DNA from: Myxococcota bacterium
GTDB taxonomy: Bacteria; Myxococcota; UBA4151
Direction of reading: 5' to 3'
Length of the DNA stretch: 7,738 nucleotides
Assembly: GCA_028823075.1 (NCBI GenBank)
Contig: JAPKCE010000078.1
Coordinates: 1-7,738, forward strand
The position numbers were made by a program, and so were the translations under genes. Position 1 is the stretch's first letter, and each line of letters opens with the position of its first letter. This document shows positions 6,705 to 7,738 of this stretch, in pieces. The notes beneath the pieces were generated by a model that was not told the DNA's origin, did no database searches, and saw only the letters and a list, made by a program, of their open reading frames with translations.

Positions 6705-7247
6705 ATGCAGTTTTTCGCCGTCGCCTTACTTCTCGCCCAGGGGCTTTCCGGGTTGCCGGTCCAGGAACCATCCATCGTTCCGATGTTGCTCAACCCCGGC
6801 AAGGCAAAGCAGTTGCTCGCGGCGCCGGGCGGACGTTGGGCTTTTGCCATGCCCAAAGACGCTCGCGAGATCGGTCGCGACCACCGCAGTCAGACCTTGA
6901 GTATCGGTTTGCCGGTCGGTCGCAGCTTTTGCCAGATGCGCTTGACTACTGTGGCGATGCCCAGTGGTCATGCTGGAAGCTTGGCGATGAGCGCGCTGAG
7001 CCGCTTGAAAAAACTGGCGCAAGTCCGGGTTCAAGCGGCGCGAAAAATAAGCCCAAGCGTAATCCGTTTAGGGGCTCATTATAATGCTTTGAGCGATCTG
7101 CGCATGGCTCGCTTTGTGCTGCAATGGTTCCAGGTGGAAGCCGGCTTTGCGATGATCGTCCACCTTGAGGCGCCGGCCAGCTTCGAGGCTGCTTGCGCCG
7201 GACGCGCCGAAAACCTGGTGTTGTCGATGAGGCGGGTTGGCTCATGA
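6705..7247 (+). CDS. Uncharacterised exported protein between birA and coaX
   Basis: I do not recognise this 180-residue protein. The ATG at 6705 follows the birA stop after one base and has GGAG ten bases upstream. The N-terminus (MQFFAVALLLAQGLSG) looks like a signal peptide with a core of about ten hydrophobic residues and possible cleavage after Gly16 or nearby; there is no lipobox and no other membrane segment. The mature part holds one Cys in the middle (GRSFCQMRL) and one near the C-terminus (EAACAG), which could form a disulphide in the periplasm. The end (FQVEAGFAMIVHLEAP, then SFEAACAG and a final helix) resembles the last strand and helix of Mog1/PsbP-like domains, a weak impression only. 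Its stop overlaps the coaX start as ATGA, so it is co-translated with cofactor genes. An upstream in-frame ATG at 6606 would lie inside birA and lose the signal peptide. Confidence 0.75.
   Translation: MQFFAVALLLAQGLSGLPVQEPSIVPMLLNPGKAKQLLAAPGGRWAFAMPKDAREIGRDHRSQTLSIGLPVGRSFCQMRLTTVAMPSGHAGSLAMSALSRLKKLAQVRVQAARKISPSVIRLGAHYNALSDLRMARFVLQWFQVEAGFAMIVHLEAPASFEAACAGRAENLVLSMRRVGS
7080..7085 (+). promoter_or_regulatory. Perfect -10-like hexamer upstream of coaX
   Basis: TATAAT sits in a locally AT-richer patch inside the exported-protein gene, about 160 bases before coaX. No convincing -35 element is found at 16-18 bases (GCGTAA at spacing 17) and there is no extended -10, so promoter activity is doubtful. 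Confidence 0.2.
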
Positions 7248-7738
7248 TGTTACTCGTCGATGTCGGCAATACTCAGATCCTTGTCGGTTTGCGCAACGAA
7301 TCTGGCTTGGTTCAATCGTGGCGCATGGCCACAGACGTTCGGCGAACTGCCGACGAATATCGCGCTTTCCTGCGCAGCTCTTTCGAACTCGCGAACATCG
7401 ACTCTTCGCGCTTCGAGGCGGCTGTCGTGGCGAGCGTTGTGCCCGAGGTGCAGCCTGATCTATTGGCCGCACTTTCGACGTTCGTCGGCGACAAACTGTT
7501 GCTGGTTGGTCCCGGTGTGCGCACCGGTGTGGCTATTCGTGTCGATTCACCCAAAGAGGTGGGTGCCGATCGCATCGTCAACGCTGCGGGTGCCTTTGAC
7601 CTTTATGCGAAACCGCTCATCGTCGTCGATTTTGGCACCGCGACCACTTTTGATGTGGTCGCCGCCGACGGCGCTTATCTCGGTGGAGCGATTGCACCAG
7701 GTCTGCAAGCAAGTCACGACGCCTTGGTGCGTCGAACG
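7244..7738 (+). CDS. coaX: Type III pantothenate kinase, 3' end cut by window edge
   Basis: It phosphorylates pantothenate with ATP, the first step of CoA synthesis, in the cytoplasm. The visible 165 residues cover roughly two thirds of the usual 250-260. ASKHA-fold motifs are present: the phosphate loop DVGNT (6-10), RRTADE (33-38), VVASVVP (61-67), the pantothenate-binding VGPGVRTG (88-95), GADRIVNA (107-114) with Asp109 as probable catalytic base, DFGTATTFDVV (129-139) and GGAIAPG (147-153). The family usually has DVGNTN; here Gln11 replaces that Asn. The first ATG at 7244 overlaps the previous gene's TGA as ATGA; a second ATG at 7247 would drop one residue. A purine-rich stretch GAGGCGGG lies 8-15 bases upstream. 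A type III enzyme is expected to escape CoA feedback inhibition, unlike type I CoaA. Confidence 0.96.
   Translation, partial: MMLLVDVGNTQILVGLRNESGLVQSWRMATDVRRTADEYRAFLRSSFELANIDSSRFEAAVVASVVPEVQPDLLAALSTFVGDKLLLVGPGVRTGVAIRVDSPKEVGADRIVNAAGAFDLYAKPLIVVDFGTATTFDVVAADGAYLGGAIAPGLQASHDALVRRT

Noticed and set aside
1..7738. CRISPR array, tRNA or rRNA genes, insertion sequence, defence cluster
   Set aside because: No regularly spaced repeats, no transposase-like product with terminal repeats, no defence-type domain, and no RNA gene signatures were seen; the window is almost fully occupied by the seven genes.

Overview
The window reads as a gene-dense stretch of a moderately GC-rich Gram-negative chromosome. 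Seven genes are visible and essentially no sequence is unassigned. The most likely source is a deltaproteobacterium in the broad sense (Myxococcota, Bradymonadota, Bdellovibrionota or a relative). I base this on a receiver-like protein with a long acidic linker, a nadC-birA-coaX order, a birA without a DNA-binding domain, and a type III rather than type I pantothenate kinase. This placement is inference; no marker gene here fixes the taxon.

Left part (1-2441): two genes diverge from a gap of only about 47 bases. To the left, on the minus strand and cut by the window edge, is a probable outer-membrane lipoprotein built of short helices (TPR-like). To the right is a 459-residue acidic protein. 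It has an N-terminal CheY-like fold without the phosphoacceptor aspartate, a long disordered Asp/Glu/Pro-rich linker with small internal repeats, and a conserved-looking C-terminal amphipathic helix pair. This is the least understood protein here and the best candidate for something new.

Junction (2442-2504): a short spacer holds two perfect inverted repeats. The second buries the valS Shine-Dalgarno sequence in its stem, which suggests control of valS translation.

Right part (2505-7738): a compact plus-strand operon of valS, nadC, birA, an unrecognised exported protein, and coaX (cut by the right edge). Gaps are 3 bases, 8 bases, 1 base and a 4-base ATGA overlap, so translational coupling is likely. 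The products charge tRNA-Val, make the NAD precursor nicotinate mononucleotide, attach biotin to carboxylases and start CoA synthesis. Three of the four recognised genes therefore serve enzyme cofactors. The exported 180-residue protein between birA and coaX does not fit this theme and has no obvious function.
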